From positions 6,353 through 70,352 of the forward strand of contig CAWJGF010000001.1 of the NCBI GenBank assembly GCA_963842335.1: a stretch of 64,000 nucleotides of DNA, written 5' to 3'. The stretch comes from PALSA-600 sp963842335 (lineage in GTDB: Bacteria > Actinomycetota > Thermoleophilia > Gaiellales > Gaiellaceae). The notes beneath the pieces are model-generated. The model ran no database searches and was not told the origin of the DNA. It was given only the letters and a program-made list of their open reading frames with translations. This document shows, one piece after another, positions 6,117 through 13,937 of this stretch; positions within the stretch are counted from its first letter, which is position 1; every line of letters starts with the position of its first letter. Both the position numbers and the translations under genes were made by a program.

Positions 6117-7190
6117 GTGATCGTCTCGAAGGACAACGACCGTCTGAAGCTCGTGCGCAAGCTGCACGACAAATCCTGGCGCGACAAGCTCGGGCTCTTC
6201 TTCGTCGAGGGCGAGGATGCGGTGTCCGCCGCGACGGCGTCGCCCGTCGACGTGCTCCGTGCCGGGGAGGACGTCGAGCCGAAGCTGCTCGCCGAGGTTG
6301 CGAGCGCACCGCATCCGCCGCGGGTGATCGCGGTCTACCGGCGTGCCGAGTTGCCCGCCTGGGAGGAGCGCGCCGCGACACTCGCCCTGTGGCGTCTCGC
6401 CGACCCGGGGAACGTCGGCACGTTGATCCGCACCGCCGATGCCTTCGGCGCGGCGGTCGCCCTGTCGGACGGCTGCGCCGATCCGACCTCGCCGAAGGCG
6501 CTCCGCGCGAGCGCGGGCTCGATCTGGCGTGTTCCTCTCGTCAACTGGTCGACCTCGAACGCAGCAAGTAGCGGTCTGTTTCCCGGCGCTGTTCGTGTCG
6601 GCTTGGAGGCGCATCGCGGGGCACCGCTGGCCGAACTGAACCTGTCCGGGCGGGTGGCGTTTCTGCTCGGCGCAGAGCGCGAGGGGCTACCGGCCGAGGT
6701 CGAGCGTGACGTCGACGCACGCATCCCGATCAGCGGTGCCGAGTCGCTGAACGTCGCCGCTGCGGGCGCGATTGCGCTCTACGAGCATTCCGCCAGGTTA
6801 CGACCGTCTAGCCGAGACGTTCGATGCGGATGCGCCACGGAAAGAGTCGCCGCCGAAGGGCGGACGGTTCCGGCTGTCGCTCCCGCGCCTGCGCTTCACG
6901 CCAGCGGCTGTTCAGCAGGCGAAGTGTCTGCTGATGCCGCTCTTCGCGGTTGGCAGCCCACTCCCTCTCCTCAGCGGTCATCGTCCCCTTCGTCATCGTC
7001 ATCCTCCAGTTGCAGTCCCGAGGATGGCAGCGAGGAGCCACAGGATAGTCCGCGTGTCGTCGTTCGGAGCGTCGATTGCCGGAAGGTGCCTGACGAAGCG
7101 GCTGCGCACAATCCGCTCTTTCAGGCGGGTCTACAAACCCAGACCGAGTCCTCGCCGCCGCTCCACGGCGAGCGGTCGAACCAGCCGTAG
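6117..7190 (+). CDS. SpoU/TrmH family rRNA or tRNA 2'-O-methyltransferase
   Basis: From GTG 6117 the first 225 or so residues are a normal SpoU-class RNA ribose methyltransferase: an N-terminal substrate-binding domain (NDRLKLVRKLHDK...FFVEGEDAV), then the knotted SAM domain with LADPGNVGTLIRTADAFGA, FLLGAEREGLP and SLNVAAAGAIALYE. Such enzymes methylate 23S rRNA or tRNA, and this gene is classically placed between rplT and pheS. The last 125 or so residues are Ser/Pro/Arg-rich, match nothing, and run antisense to two minus-strand genes. A TAG in another frame at 6809-6811 sits where the family normally ends, so the tail may come from a late frameshift. Confidence 0.85.
   Translation: MIVSKDNDRLKLVRKLHDKSWRDKLGLFFVEGEDAVSAATASPVDVLRAGEDVEPKLLAEVASAPHPPRVIAVYRRAELPAWEERAATLALWRLADPGNVGTLIRTADAFGAAVALSDGCADPTSPKALRASAGSIWRVPLVNWSTSNAASSGLFPGAVRVGLEAHRGAPLAELNLSGRVAFLLGAEREGLPAEVERDVDARIPISGAESLNVAAAGAIALYEHSARLRPSSRDVRCGCATERVAAEGRTVPAVAPAPALHASGCSAGEVSADAALRGWQPTPSPQRSSSPSSSSSSSCSPEDGSEEPQDSPRVVVRSVDCRKVPDEAAAHNPLFQAGLQTQTESSPPLHGERSNQP
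6808..6996 (-). CDS. Small charged helical protein, unknown
   Basis: A 62-residue frame begins at ATG 6996, six bases after GGAGG (7007-7003 on the minus strand); an ATG at 7002 directly abuts the GGAGG and is less likely. The product opens MTKGTMTAEEREWAANREER and is rich in Glu and Arg, probably helical, with a basic C-terminus (RRRLFPWRIRIERLG). It has no membrane segment or recognised domain. It lies fully antisense to the odd tail of the rRNA methyltransferase frame. The good ribosome-binding site and protein-like composition support it; the function is unknown. Confidence 0.5.
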   Translation of the reverse strand: MTKGTMTAEEREWAANREERHQQTLRLLNSRWREAQARERQPEPSALRRRLFPWRIRIERLG

Positions 7191-7822
7191 AGCCCCTCCA
7201 GCTCGAAGCCCTCCTCGGCCAGCAGGGCGCGCCACTCCGGCACGGACAGCCAGGCCAGCGACATCTCGGCCTCACTGTCGGAGCCGCGCACGCGCAGGAC
7301 CAGCGTTCGCGTCTCCTCGTGCCAGTCCGCCCGTTCCCAGATGCCGACCTCGCGTTCGATCCACCGCCCATGCGTGTCCGCGATGTCGTCGGCCGCGGGC
7401 GTGAAGACGTCGAATGCGAAGCGGCCCCCCGGCGCAAGATGCTTGCGCACCGCCCGCAGCGCCGAGCGCCGGTCGGCGTCGGTCTCCATGTGCAGCAGCG
7501 AGCGGAATGGAATCGCGATCAGCGCGAACTGCTCCTCGACCGGCGGATCGCGCATGTCGCCGTAGCGAAGTTCGACGAGGTGGCCGACGCCCGCGAGCGA
7601 TGCACGTTCACGGGCGACCTCGAGCATTCCCGCCGAGGTGTCGATCCCGGTCACGGCGACGCCCGCCGCTGCGATCGGCACGGCAATCCGCCCGGTGCCG
7701 ACGGCGAGCTCGAGCACAGGGCCTTCGGCGCGGAGCGCCTCATCGACGTAGAACGCGACGTCCTCGACGACGGTCCGTGACCACGGGTCGTAGATGCGGG
7801 CGATCTGGTCATAGGCCGACAT
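7121..7822 (-). CDS. Class I SAM-dependent methyltransferase
   Basis: The 233-residue product starts at ATG 7822 (MSAYDQIARIYDPWSR). Motif I is VLELAVGTGRIAVPIAAAG, with the GxGxG-type SAM-binding loop, followed by an acidic motif II end at GIDTSAGMLEVA, and the post-motif region LAPGGRFAFDVF. The opening YDQIARIYDPW is typical of small-molecule methyltransferases of the Methyltransf_25/11 type. The substrate is unknown. The frame is open 21 codons further upstream, but those residues do not look like protein. It converges on the rRNA methyltransferase gene and overlaps its doubtful tail. Confidence 0.85.
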   Translation of the reverse strand: MSAYDQIARIYDPWSRTVVEDVAFYVDEALRAEGPVLELAVGTGRIAVPIAAAGVAVTGIDTSAGMLEVARERASLAGVGHLVELRYGDMRDPPVEEQFALIAIPFRSLLHMETDADRRSALRAVRKHLAPGGRFAFDVFTPAADDIADTHGRWIEREVGIWERADWHEETRTLVLRVRGSDSEAEMSLAWLSVPEWRALLAEEGFELEGLYGWFDRSPWSGGEDSVWVCRPA

Positions 7823-7956
7823 GCTCGCTATCGTTTCAGCAATGCAGGTGACGACGACGAAATCGTTTACGCGGCCCCGGTGCACAGCCGGGGGCGTTGT
7901 CTGACGCTCCTCCGCCGCACCGGGGCCTGATCGTCCATCCCCGTCGGAACGCGAAG

Positions 7957-7963
7957 AAGGAGG
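7957..7963 (+). promoter_or_regulatory. Ribosome-binding site that fixes the TTG start of pheS
   Basis: AAGGAGG lies 8 bases before TTG 7972. It supports this TTG over the upstream in-frame start at 7897, which would add 25 residues unlike PheS. Confidence 0.7.
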
Positions 7964-7971
7964 ATCGAACG

Positions 7972-8982
7972 TTGGATAGTGTCGCCGCCGTGAACTGGGA
8001 GGCGTACGAGAGCGAGGGTCTGGCCGCGATCGCGAATGCGTTGAGCGAGTTCGAGCTCGACGACGCGCGGGTTCGCTACCTGGGCCGAAAGTCCGACCTC
8101 GCGCAGGCGTTGCGTGGTGTTCGCGATCGCGAGAGCGGGATGCTGCTGAACGGCATACGTTCTCGGCTCGAGAGCGCCGTCGAGGCTCGCGACGCCGAGC
8201 TGAAGCAGATCGCCTACGCGGCCGCTGCCGACTCGGGCATCGACGTGACGCTTCCCGGGACGCCGGTCGCGCGAGGACGCTTGCACCTGCTCACGCAGGT
8301 GCGGCGTGAGATCGAGGACATCTTTCTCGGCCTCGGCTACGAGGTCTGGGACGGCGACGAGGTCGCGACCGTCTGGGAGAACTTCGACGCGCTGAACGCC
8401 GATCCCGGCCATCCTTCACGCTCGGCCGCCGACACGTTCTACCTCGACGAGAGCACGGTGCTACGCACGCAGACCTCGCCCGACCAGATTCGCGCGATGC
8501 AGGCGCGTACGCCGCCGATCTACATGATCTCGCCCGGTCGCGTCTATCGCCGCGACACGCCCGACGCCACGCATTCGCCGACCTTCCTGCAGGTCGAACT
8601 GCTCGCGGTCGACAAGGGTTTGACGCTTGCGAACCTGCAGGGAACGGTGCTGCACTTCTTCCGCGCGCTCTTCGGCGCCGAGCGCGAGGTGCGTATGCGG
8701 ACGAGCGAGTTCCCATTCACCGAGCCGTCGGTGGAGTTCGACGTGACCTGCTTCATCTGCGGTGGCACCGGCTGCGCAACGTGCAAGCACTCCGGTTGGA
8801 TCGAGATGGGCGGGGCCGGCTGGGTCGACCCGCAGGTCTTCCGCAACGTCGATCTCGACCCGTCCGTCTGGTCGGGCTACGCGTTCGGCCTCGGGATCGA
8901 ACGCATCGCGATGCTCCGACACGGCCTGCCCGACTTGCGCGCGTTCTGGGAGAACGACCTCCGAGTGCTGGGACAATTTTGA
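7972..8982 (+). CDS. pheS: Phenylalanyl-tRNA synthetase alpha subunit
   Basis: PheS is the catalytic subunit of the alpha2-beta2 enzyme that attaches phenylalanine to tRNA-Phe. From TTG 7972 it has 336 residues: an N-terminal coiled coil (VRYLGRKSDL...), then the class II core with DTFYLDESTVLRTQTSPDQI, ISPGRVYRRDTPDATHSPTF (motif 2 region) and motif 3 in YAFGLGIERIAMLRHGLPD. FICGGTGCATCKHSGWIE in place of the usual insert carries four Cys, a common feature of this subunit. Length is normal. The stop overlaps the TTG start of pheT (TTGA). Confidence 0.96.
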   Translation: MDSVAAVNWEAYESEGLAAIANALSEFELDDARVRYLGRKSDLAQALRGVRDRESGMLLNGIRSRLESAVEARDAELKQIAYAAAADSGIDVTLPGTPVARGRLHLLTQVRREIEDIFLGLGYEVWDGDEVATVWENFDALNADPGHPSRSAADTFYLDESTVLRTQTSPDQIRAMQARTPPIYMISPGRVYRRDTPDATHSPTFLQVELLAVDKGLTLANLQGTVLHFFRALFGAEREVRMRTSEFPFTEPSVEFDVTCFICGGTGCATCKHSGWIEMGGAGWVDPQVFRNVDLDPSVWSGYAFGLGIERIAMLRHGLPDLRAFWENDLRVLGQF

Positions 8983-11270
8983 ACGTCCCGGCCTCCTGGT
9001 TGCGCGAGTACGTCGACTTCGACTGGCCCCTAGAGGAGCTGGCGCGCAAGCTCGTCTTCACGAGCTGCGAGGTCGACCGGATCGTGCGACGGGGCGTGCC
9101 CGACACCACCGGCAACCTCGGGTTCTTCCGCGTCGGGCGCGTGCTCGAGGCCGTGAAGCATCCGAACGCCGACAAGCTCCAGCTGACGAAGGTCGACGTC
9201 GGGGACGTCGAGCCGCGGTCGATCGTCTGCGGCGCATGGAACTTCGGGACCGGCGCGACGGTCGCCGTCGTGCTGCCGGGCGGCGTCATGCCCGGCGGTG
9301 ACTTCACGATCGAGCGACGCAAGCTTCGCGGCGAGGTCTCCGACGGGATGATCCTGTCCGAGCGCGAACTCGAATTGGGGACCGACCACGGCGGCATCAT
9401 GCTGCTGCCGGGCGACCTCGAGCCGGGCACGCCGCTCGCCGATGTACTGCCGGTCGGCGAGGACGTTCTCGAGATCGAGACGCTCTTCAACCGCCCCGAT
9501 CTGATGTCGGTGTATGGAATCGCGCGCGAAGTCGCGGTGCTGACCGGCGCCGAGCTGATGCCGATGCCGGGAACGGACCCGCCGCGGGAGGCCGACGAGC
9601 CGGTCGAGATCAGCATCGACGACCTCGACCGCTGTCCGCGGTATGTGGGCCGCCTCTTCCGCGGCGTGCAGCTCGGTGAGTCGCCGGCGTGGGTGAAGTC
9701 GAGGTTGCTCGCCGCTGGGATGCGACCGATCTCGAATGTCGTCGACGTGACGAACTACGTGATGCTCGCGCTCGGGAGCCCACTGCACGCCTTCGACTAC
9801 GACACGCTTGCAGGCAGCCGCATCGTCGTGCGACGCGCCCGGGCCGGCGAGCAGCTCGAGACGCTCGACGGGACCGAGCGGAAGCTCGATCCCGACGATC
9901 TCGTGATCGCCGACGCCGACAAGCCGATCGCGATCGGCGGCGTCATGGGCGGTGGGAACAGCGAAGTCTCAGAGGCGACCTCGAGCGTGCTGCTCGAGGC
10001 GGCAAACTTCGAGCCCCTGACGGTGCTCCGGAGTGGGGAGCGCCACCGAATGCGCACCGAGAGCCAGACCCGCTGGGAGAAGGGCGTCGATCCGGAGCTC
10101 GCGGGGCCTGCGGCGATCTACGCGTCGCAGCTGCTCGTCGAGCTCGCGGGCGCGCGCTTCGCCGGTGCGGCCGACGTGCGTGGTGAGCTACCGCCGCCGC
10201 CGGTGATCCGCTACGACCCGTCGTACGCCGACGTGGTGCTCGGTCTCGAGATTCCCGAGGGTGAGCAGCGCGACCGGCTGGAGCGGCTTGGCTTCGCCGC
10301 GACTGAGGACTGGGTCGTGACGACGCCCTCGTGGCGAGCGCGTGACGTCCGCCGCGACATCGACCTCGTCGAGGAGGTCGGCCGGTTCAGGCTCGAGGAG
10401 GTGCCGGCACCGCTGCCTCGCCGGCAGGCGATGTTCGGGCGGCTGACTCACTTCCAGCGACTGCGTCGGCTCGTCGAGGACGTTCTTGTCGGCGCAGGCT
10501 TCTACGAGGCCTACACCTACTCACTGCAGCCCGCCGATCCCGACCCGAACGCGATTGAGCTGCCTGTTCCGCTCACCTCGCAACAGCGACTGCTGCGCAC
10601 GACGCTCAGCGTCGGCCTGCTCGGCGCGGCGGCGCACAACGTCGCCGCGGGGAACGAGGACGTCGCGCTCTTCGAGGTCGCACACGTCTACCTCCCGGCC
10701 GGCGGGGCCGTTCCGGATGAGCGCTGGCATCTTGGCGGCATCGTCCGAGGGGATCTCTTCCGGGCGAAGGGCGCGGTCGAGGCGATCTTCGAGGCGCTTC
10801 ACATCGAGCCGCAGTTCGAGCGCGCCCAGGTCTTGCCGGGGTCACCCCTCGGCGCGCGGGTGCAGAGCGGCTGGGTCGCCGCCCACGGCCTCCTCGAGAT
10901 CGAAGGTGAGTGGTCCGCGTTCGAGCTCGACCTCGAAGAGCTCTTCTCGTTCGTGCCCGAGCGCATTCTCTTCCGCGACGTGATCACGTATCCACCGCTG
11001 CGGCTCGATCTCGCGTTCGTCGTCGACGAGGCACTGCCGGCGGGCGAGTTGCTGGCCGCGGTTCGCGAGGCGGGCGGCGACGAGGTTCGCGAGTTGCGGT
11101 TCCTCAGTGACTATCGGGGAGACCCGATCCCGGCCGGCCAGAAATCCGTCGCGGTCGCGATGGCGTTCCAGTCGGCCGAGCGGACGCTGACCGACGAGGA
11201 TGGCGGACGCTTGCGTACCGCGATCGTCGCCTTGCTGGCGGAACGGTTCGGCGCGACGCTGCGCGCGTGA
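8979..11270 (+). CDS. pheT: Phenylalanyl-tRNA synthetase beta subunit
   Basis: From TTG 8979, overlapping the pheS stop, the protein has 763 residues. Order of domains: an N-terminal tRNA-binding OB fold (GRVLEAVKHPNADKLQLTKV), the B3/B4 editing domain (ISNVVDVTNYVMLALGSPLH, which forms the site that hydrolyses mischarged Tyr-tRNA), a B5 domain, the inactive synthetase-like core (RRLVEDVLVGAGFYEAYTYS) and a C-terminal ferredoxin-like anticodon-binding domain (FRDVITYPPLRLDLAFVVDE). The beta subunit recognises tRNA-Phe and edits. Length is slightly short of the usual 800 but all domains are present. Confidence 0.96.
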   Translation: MNVPASWLREYVDFDWPLEELARKLVFTSCEVDRIVRRGVPDTTGNLGFFRVGRVLEAVKHPNADKLQLTKVDVGDVEPRSIVCGAWNFGTGATVAVVLPGGVMPGGDFTIERRKLRGEVSDGMILSERELELGTDHGGIMLLPGDLEPGTPLADVLPVGEDVLEIETLFNRPDLMSVYGIAREVAVLTGAELMPMPGTDPPREADEPVEISIDDLDRCPRYVGRLFRGVQLGESPAWVKSRLLAAGMRPISNVVDVTNYVMLALGSPLHAFDYDTLAGSRIVVRRARAGEQLETLDGTERKLDPDDLVIADADKPIAIGGVMGGGNSEVSEATSSVLLEAANFEPLTVLRSGERHRMRTESQTRWEKGVDPELAGPAAIYASQLLVELAGARFAGAADVRGELPPPPVIRYDPSYADVVLGLEIPEGEQRDRLERLGFAATEDWVVTTPSWRARDVRRDIDLVEEVGRFRLEEVPAPLPRRQAMFGRLTHFQRLRRLVEDVLVGAGFYEAYTYSLQPADPDPNAIELPVPLTSQQRLLRTTLSVGLLGAAAHNVAAGNEDVALFEVAHVYLPAGGAVPDERWHLGGIVRGDLFRAKGAVEAIFEALHIEPQFERAQVLPGSPLGARVQSGWVAAHGLLEIEGEWSAFELDLEELFSFVPERILFRDVITYPPLRLDLAFVVDEALPAGELLAAVREAGGDEVRELRFLSDYRGDPIPAGQKSVAVAMAFQSAERTLTDEDGGRLRTAIVALLAERFGATLRA

Positions 11271-11281
11271 GGCACGTTCGT

Positions 11282-12199
11282 CTAGGCTCGCCGGCGGGCC
11301 GGCTTCGTCAGGCCCGCATGCTCACCGCCCGCCGCATGTACGTCGGCGGCCCGGTCGAGCTCCGAGTTCAGCTCGGCACCGAAGAGGATCGCCCAGGCGG
11401 TGTAGTTCAGCCAGAGCAAGAGGATGATCCCGGTGGCGAGCGAGCCGTACGTCTTCGAATAGCTACCGGCGAAGGTGGCGTACAGGGCGAAGAGCCCCGA
11501 CAGGGCGAGCCAGATCAACGCTCCCACGAGTGAGCCGGGCGTGACCCATTTCCAGTTTCGCTGATCGGTGTTCGGCGCGAGGTGGTAGACGAGACCGAAG
11601 AGCACCAGCACCGCGACGAACGCCACGGGCCAGCGCGCGATCGCCCACAACCAGGTGAACGCCGCCCCGAGATGCGCCTTGTCGGCGATCGCTTGCCCCA
11701 GCGGGCCGCCGAAGACGATCAACACTGCCACAGCGATCAGCGTGAAGCCGAAGAGGAAGACGAGCACGATCGCCGTGGCGCGCACCTTCCAGAACGGACG
11801 CGTCTCCAACCGTTCATAGGCGCGGTTGACCGCCTTGATCACCGACCCCATTGCGCCGCTAGCGGCCCAGATCGCCAGACCGCCGCCCACGACCAACGCC
11901 ACGACTCTCGTGCTGCCCTGGGTGTCGCCCTGCAGGCTCCCGATGAAGCGGATGACGCCCGGTGGGGCGACCGTGCCGAGAAACGATTGCATCGGGTCGA
12001 ACAGATGCAGCAGGCCGAGCAGCCCGAGCAGGAACGCAGCGGCCGGAAAGAACGCGAGCAGCGCGCTGTACGCGACTTCTTGCGCGAGCCCCATGCAATC
12101 GTCTGCGAGGAAGCGCGAGCCGGTCCGCTTGAAGACTCCGATCCACTCGTCGCGCGAAAGCCCCTGCGGCTCGCGCGGTGCGTGCCCGACGTTCGCCAC
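11282..12199 (-). CDS. YihY/BrkB family inner-membrane protein
   Basis: This 305-residue protein has six or so hydrophobic segments (for example YSALLAFFPAAAFLLGLLGL, VVALVVGGGLAIWAASGAMG, ATAIVLVFLFGFTLIAVAVL and SLATGIILLLWLNYTAWAIL) and the family hallmarks LAQEVAYSALLAFFPA and GAELNSELDR near the C-terminus. YihY/BrkB proteins are widespread and once were called ribonuclease BN; their transport or envelope role is unsettled. It is the last gene of a minus-strand run that starts at 13373, eight bases after the DUF3618 gene, pointing to a shared envelope function. Confidence 0.9.
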   Translation of the reverse strand: MANVGHAPREPQGLSRDEWIGVFKRTGSRFLADDCMGLAQEVAYSALLAFFPAAAFLLGLLGLLHLFDPMQSFLGTVAPPGVIRFIGSLQGDTQGSTRVVALVVGGGLAIWAASGAMGSVIKAVNRAYERLETRPFWKVRATAIVLVFLFGFTLIAVAVLIVFGGPLGQAIADKAHLGAAFTWLWAIARWPVAFVAVLVLFGLVYHLAPNTDQRNWKWVTPGSLVGALIWLALSGLFALYATFAGSYSKTYGSLATGIILLLWLNYTAWAILFGAELNSELDRAADVHAAGGEHAGLTKPARRRA

Positions 12200-12207
12200 G
12201 CGACCCT

Positions 12208-12489
12208 CTAATCGCGCAGCGACCAGCGGCCCACGCTGGCCACGTCGTGCCCATCACGGCTGCGACGCGCGAGGTAGCGCATCGTCGCGCCGACGCCGCC
12301 CGCGAGTACGAAGCCGAGCGAGGCGACACCGCCGGCGACGAGGGGCAGCTTCGGTTTCAGCTTGGCCGTCACATCGGTTGCCGCGCCCAACTCGGACCGC
12401 AGGTGCTCGACCGCGCCGGCGAGCCGCTCGCGCTCGGCTTCGATGTCCTTCTGTACTTGCTCGGGCGTGCGGGTCTCGACGGTCGCCAT
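12208..12489 (-). CDS. DUF3618 family membrane-anchored protein
   Basis: The 93-residue product begins MATVETRTPEQVQKDIEAER and continues RERLAGAVEHLRSELG, the amphipathic helix that defines DUF3618, followed by one membrane helix (LVAGGVASLGFVLAGGVG) and a basic tail. In actinobacteria this family is encoded beside holin-X (DUF1469) genes, as here: its ATG overlaps the TGA of the preceding gene (TGATG). Function is unknown; a membrane-associated stress or cell-envelope role is inferred from context. Confidence 0.85.
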   Translation of the reverse strand: MATVETRTPEQVQKDIEAERERLAGAVEHLRSELGAATDVTAKLKPKLPLVAGGVASLGFVLAGGVGATMRYLARRSRDGHDVASVGRWSLRD

Positions 12490-12890
12490 CAGTGCTTCAA
12501 CGCCTCCTGCGTCAGCTTGGCCTCGCGGATCGCCCGTTCGGGGACTGGAGGCGTCGCATTCTCGATCTGCCGCTTCGCGAGGAAGGCGAGGAGCGCTGTG
12601 AGGAGCAGAAGGATCACTGTCACGATCAGGAGTGCGAGCCAGGTCGGAAGGAACGTCGCGAAGCCGGCCGCGATCGCCAAGAAGAGGAAGCCGACCATGA
12701 AGACCGCGAAGAGTGCAGCGCCCGCTCCGAGGCCGATTCCGACACCGAGCACGGAGACCTTTTTCTTCAGCTCGATGGCGGCGAGCTCGACCTCGAGCCT
12801 TGCGATCGACGATGCGGATTCGGCGACCTGCTTCGCCGCCCCGCCGACTCCACCGTTCGCCGCGCGCTCGCTAGCGGCGTGGGTGCGCAT
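12489..12890 (-). CDS. Actinobacterial holin-X family protein (DUF1469)
   Basis: From ATG 12890 (MRTHAASERAANGG) the 133 residues show an N-terminal helix with SSIARLEVELAAIELKKKV and two long membrane helices (VGIGLGAGAALFAVFMVGFL and LALLIVTVILLLLTALLAFL), ending in a charged tail. This layout is that of the putative actinobacterial holin-X/phage holin superfamily III proteins, which are chromosomal and not proven holins. It overlaps the upstream gene by 20 bases and the downstream DUF3618 gene by one base, so the genes are translationally coupled. Confidence 0.85.
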   Translation of the reverse strand: MRTHAASERAANGGVGGAAKQVAESASSIARLEVELAAIELKKKVSVLGVGIGLGAGAALFAVFMVGFLFLAIAAGFATFLPTWLALLIVTVILLLLTALLAFLAKRQIENATPPVPERAIREAKLTQEALKH

Positions 12891-13248
12891 GGCCTCTCCA
12901 GTCGATCGCCTTCGCGAGCACGTAGCCCGCGGCAAACGCCACGCCGACCACCACCCACGGACTCAAGCTGCTGGAGCGCTTCGGCGGAGATGTCCGGGTA
13001 CGAATCTGCGGCCCTGAGGGGGCGGCCGGCGCGTCGTCGGCCGGCGCTTCTCCTTTGAGCGCCTCCCCCTTAACCCTTGCGGCGATGAGCGTCGGCTTCA
13101 GCTTCCGCACGAAGTCGGGATCGTCTGCGAACGCAGCCCCGACCTTCGCCTTCACACCGCCGCTCGACTGCGCGTCCGTGACGAGAGTCTCGAGCTTGTC
13201 CGCCGCAGCCTCGACGGCCTCGTCGCCCCTGTTCATTTGTTCGTTCAT
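12871..13248 (-). CDS. Single-pass membrane protein of the holin-X operon, unknown
   Basis: The 125-residue product begins MNEQMNRGDEAVEAAADKLE at ATG 13248 and has a hydrophilic, charged N-terminal region (KAKVGAAFADDPDFVRKLKP), a Pro/Ala-rich linker and one C-terminal membrane helix (SPWVVVGVAFAAGYVLAKAI) before a short basic end. No known domain was recognised. Its start overlaps the stop of the 42-residue DUF4235-like gene, and its end overlaps the holin-X gene. The architecture resembles small actinobacterial envelope proteins that accompany DUF3618; function unknown. Confidence 0.75.
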   Translation of the reverse strand: MNEQMNRGDEAVEAAADKLETLVTDAQSSGGVKAKVGAAFADDPDFVRKLKPTLIAARVKGEALKGEAPADDAPAAPSGPQIRTRTSPPKRSSSLSPWVVVGVAFAAGYVLAKAIDWRGHAHPRR

Positions 13249-13373
13249 TTCTTCGTCGGCGGCTCTTCGCCGGTCGCGACGCGCCAGATCTTCGAGGCAG
13301 CCCGGCGAGCGGCCATCGTCGAGAGGGCGGCGAGCCCAGCGTAGAGGCCGGTCCACATAACTCTGCGCAGCAT
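13245..13373 (-). CDS. Short DUF4235-like membrane protein (42 residues)
   Basis: On the minus strand, ATG 13373 opens MLRRVMWTGLYAGLAALSTM and continues ARRAASKIWRVATGEEPPT to a TGA that overlaps the next ATG (ATGA). The ARRAASKIWR...TGEEPP ending is the signature of DUF4235 proteins, which are short actinobacterial membrane proteins. This is shorter than most members, retaining one helix and the ending. It is the first gene of the five-gene membrane operon and is divergent from argR. The coupling and ending make it credible despite its size. Confidence 0.7.
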   Translation of the reverse strand: MLRRVMWTGLYAGLAALSTMAARRAASKIWRVATGEEPPTKK

Positions 13374-13434
13374 CAGTTAGCGATTGCCATCATGGTCGTT
13401 GCCTAAACGTTGTCACGTCGTTGCCGGATGCGCG

Positions 13435-13926
13435 ATGCTCGCCCATGTGCAAAACGGTGACGAGCGCCAGTTGTCGAAGGCCGAGCGCCAGAGGCTCATC
13501 GCGAGCCTCGTCGAGCGGAAGCGCCTCGGCACGCAACGCGAGCTCCTGGAGGCGCTCGAGACCGCCGGCTGCCAGGTCACCCAGGCCACCGTCTCCCGAG
13601 ATATCCGAGAGCTGGCCCTGGAGAAGTCGCGCGATTCGCTCGATCGGCTTCGGTACGTGCTTCCGAATCGCCAGCGCCGCGTCGATCCGCGCGAGACGCT
13701 GACGGGGCTGCTCGAGCACTTCGGCCGCGGAGCGGTGGCAGCGCAGAACGTCGTCGTCGTGCAGTCGGAGATCGGCTCCGCGCCGGCGATCGCACGCGCA
13801 CTCGACCGGCTCGAGCATCCCCTCGTCATCGGCACGATCGCCGGAGACGACACCTGCCTCGTGATCGCGGCGGACGTGCCGTGCGCCCGGCAGCTCGCGC
13901 GCGAGCTCGTCGACATGATCGCCTGA
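13435..13926 (+). CDS. argR: Arginine repressor ArgR
   Basis: From ATG 13435 the protein has 163 residues: an N-terminal winged helix (LIASLVERKRLGTQRELLEA...VTQATVSRDIRELAL, the recognition helix) and a C-terminal hexamerisation and arginine-binding domain (SAPAIARALDRLEHPLVIGT, then GDDTCLVIAAD). ArgR senses L-arginine and represses arginine biosynthesis genes. No arg biosynthesis gene is next to it, which is unusual in actinobacteria where argR commonly sits in the arg cluster. An upstream ATG at 13384 in frame would add 17 residues without family similarity. Its stop lies 12 bases from that of the convergent amidase gene. Confidence 0.93.
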   Translation: MLAHVQNGDERQLSKAERQRLIASLVERKRLGTQRELLEALETAGCQVTQATVSRDIRELALEKSRDSLDRLRYVLPNRQRRVDPRETLTGLLEHFGRGAVAAQNVVVVQSEIGSAPAIARALDRLEHPLVIGTIAGDDTCLVIAADVPCARQLARELVDMIA

Positions 13927-13937
13927 AACTCGTTGAC

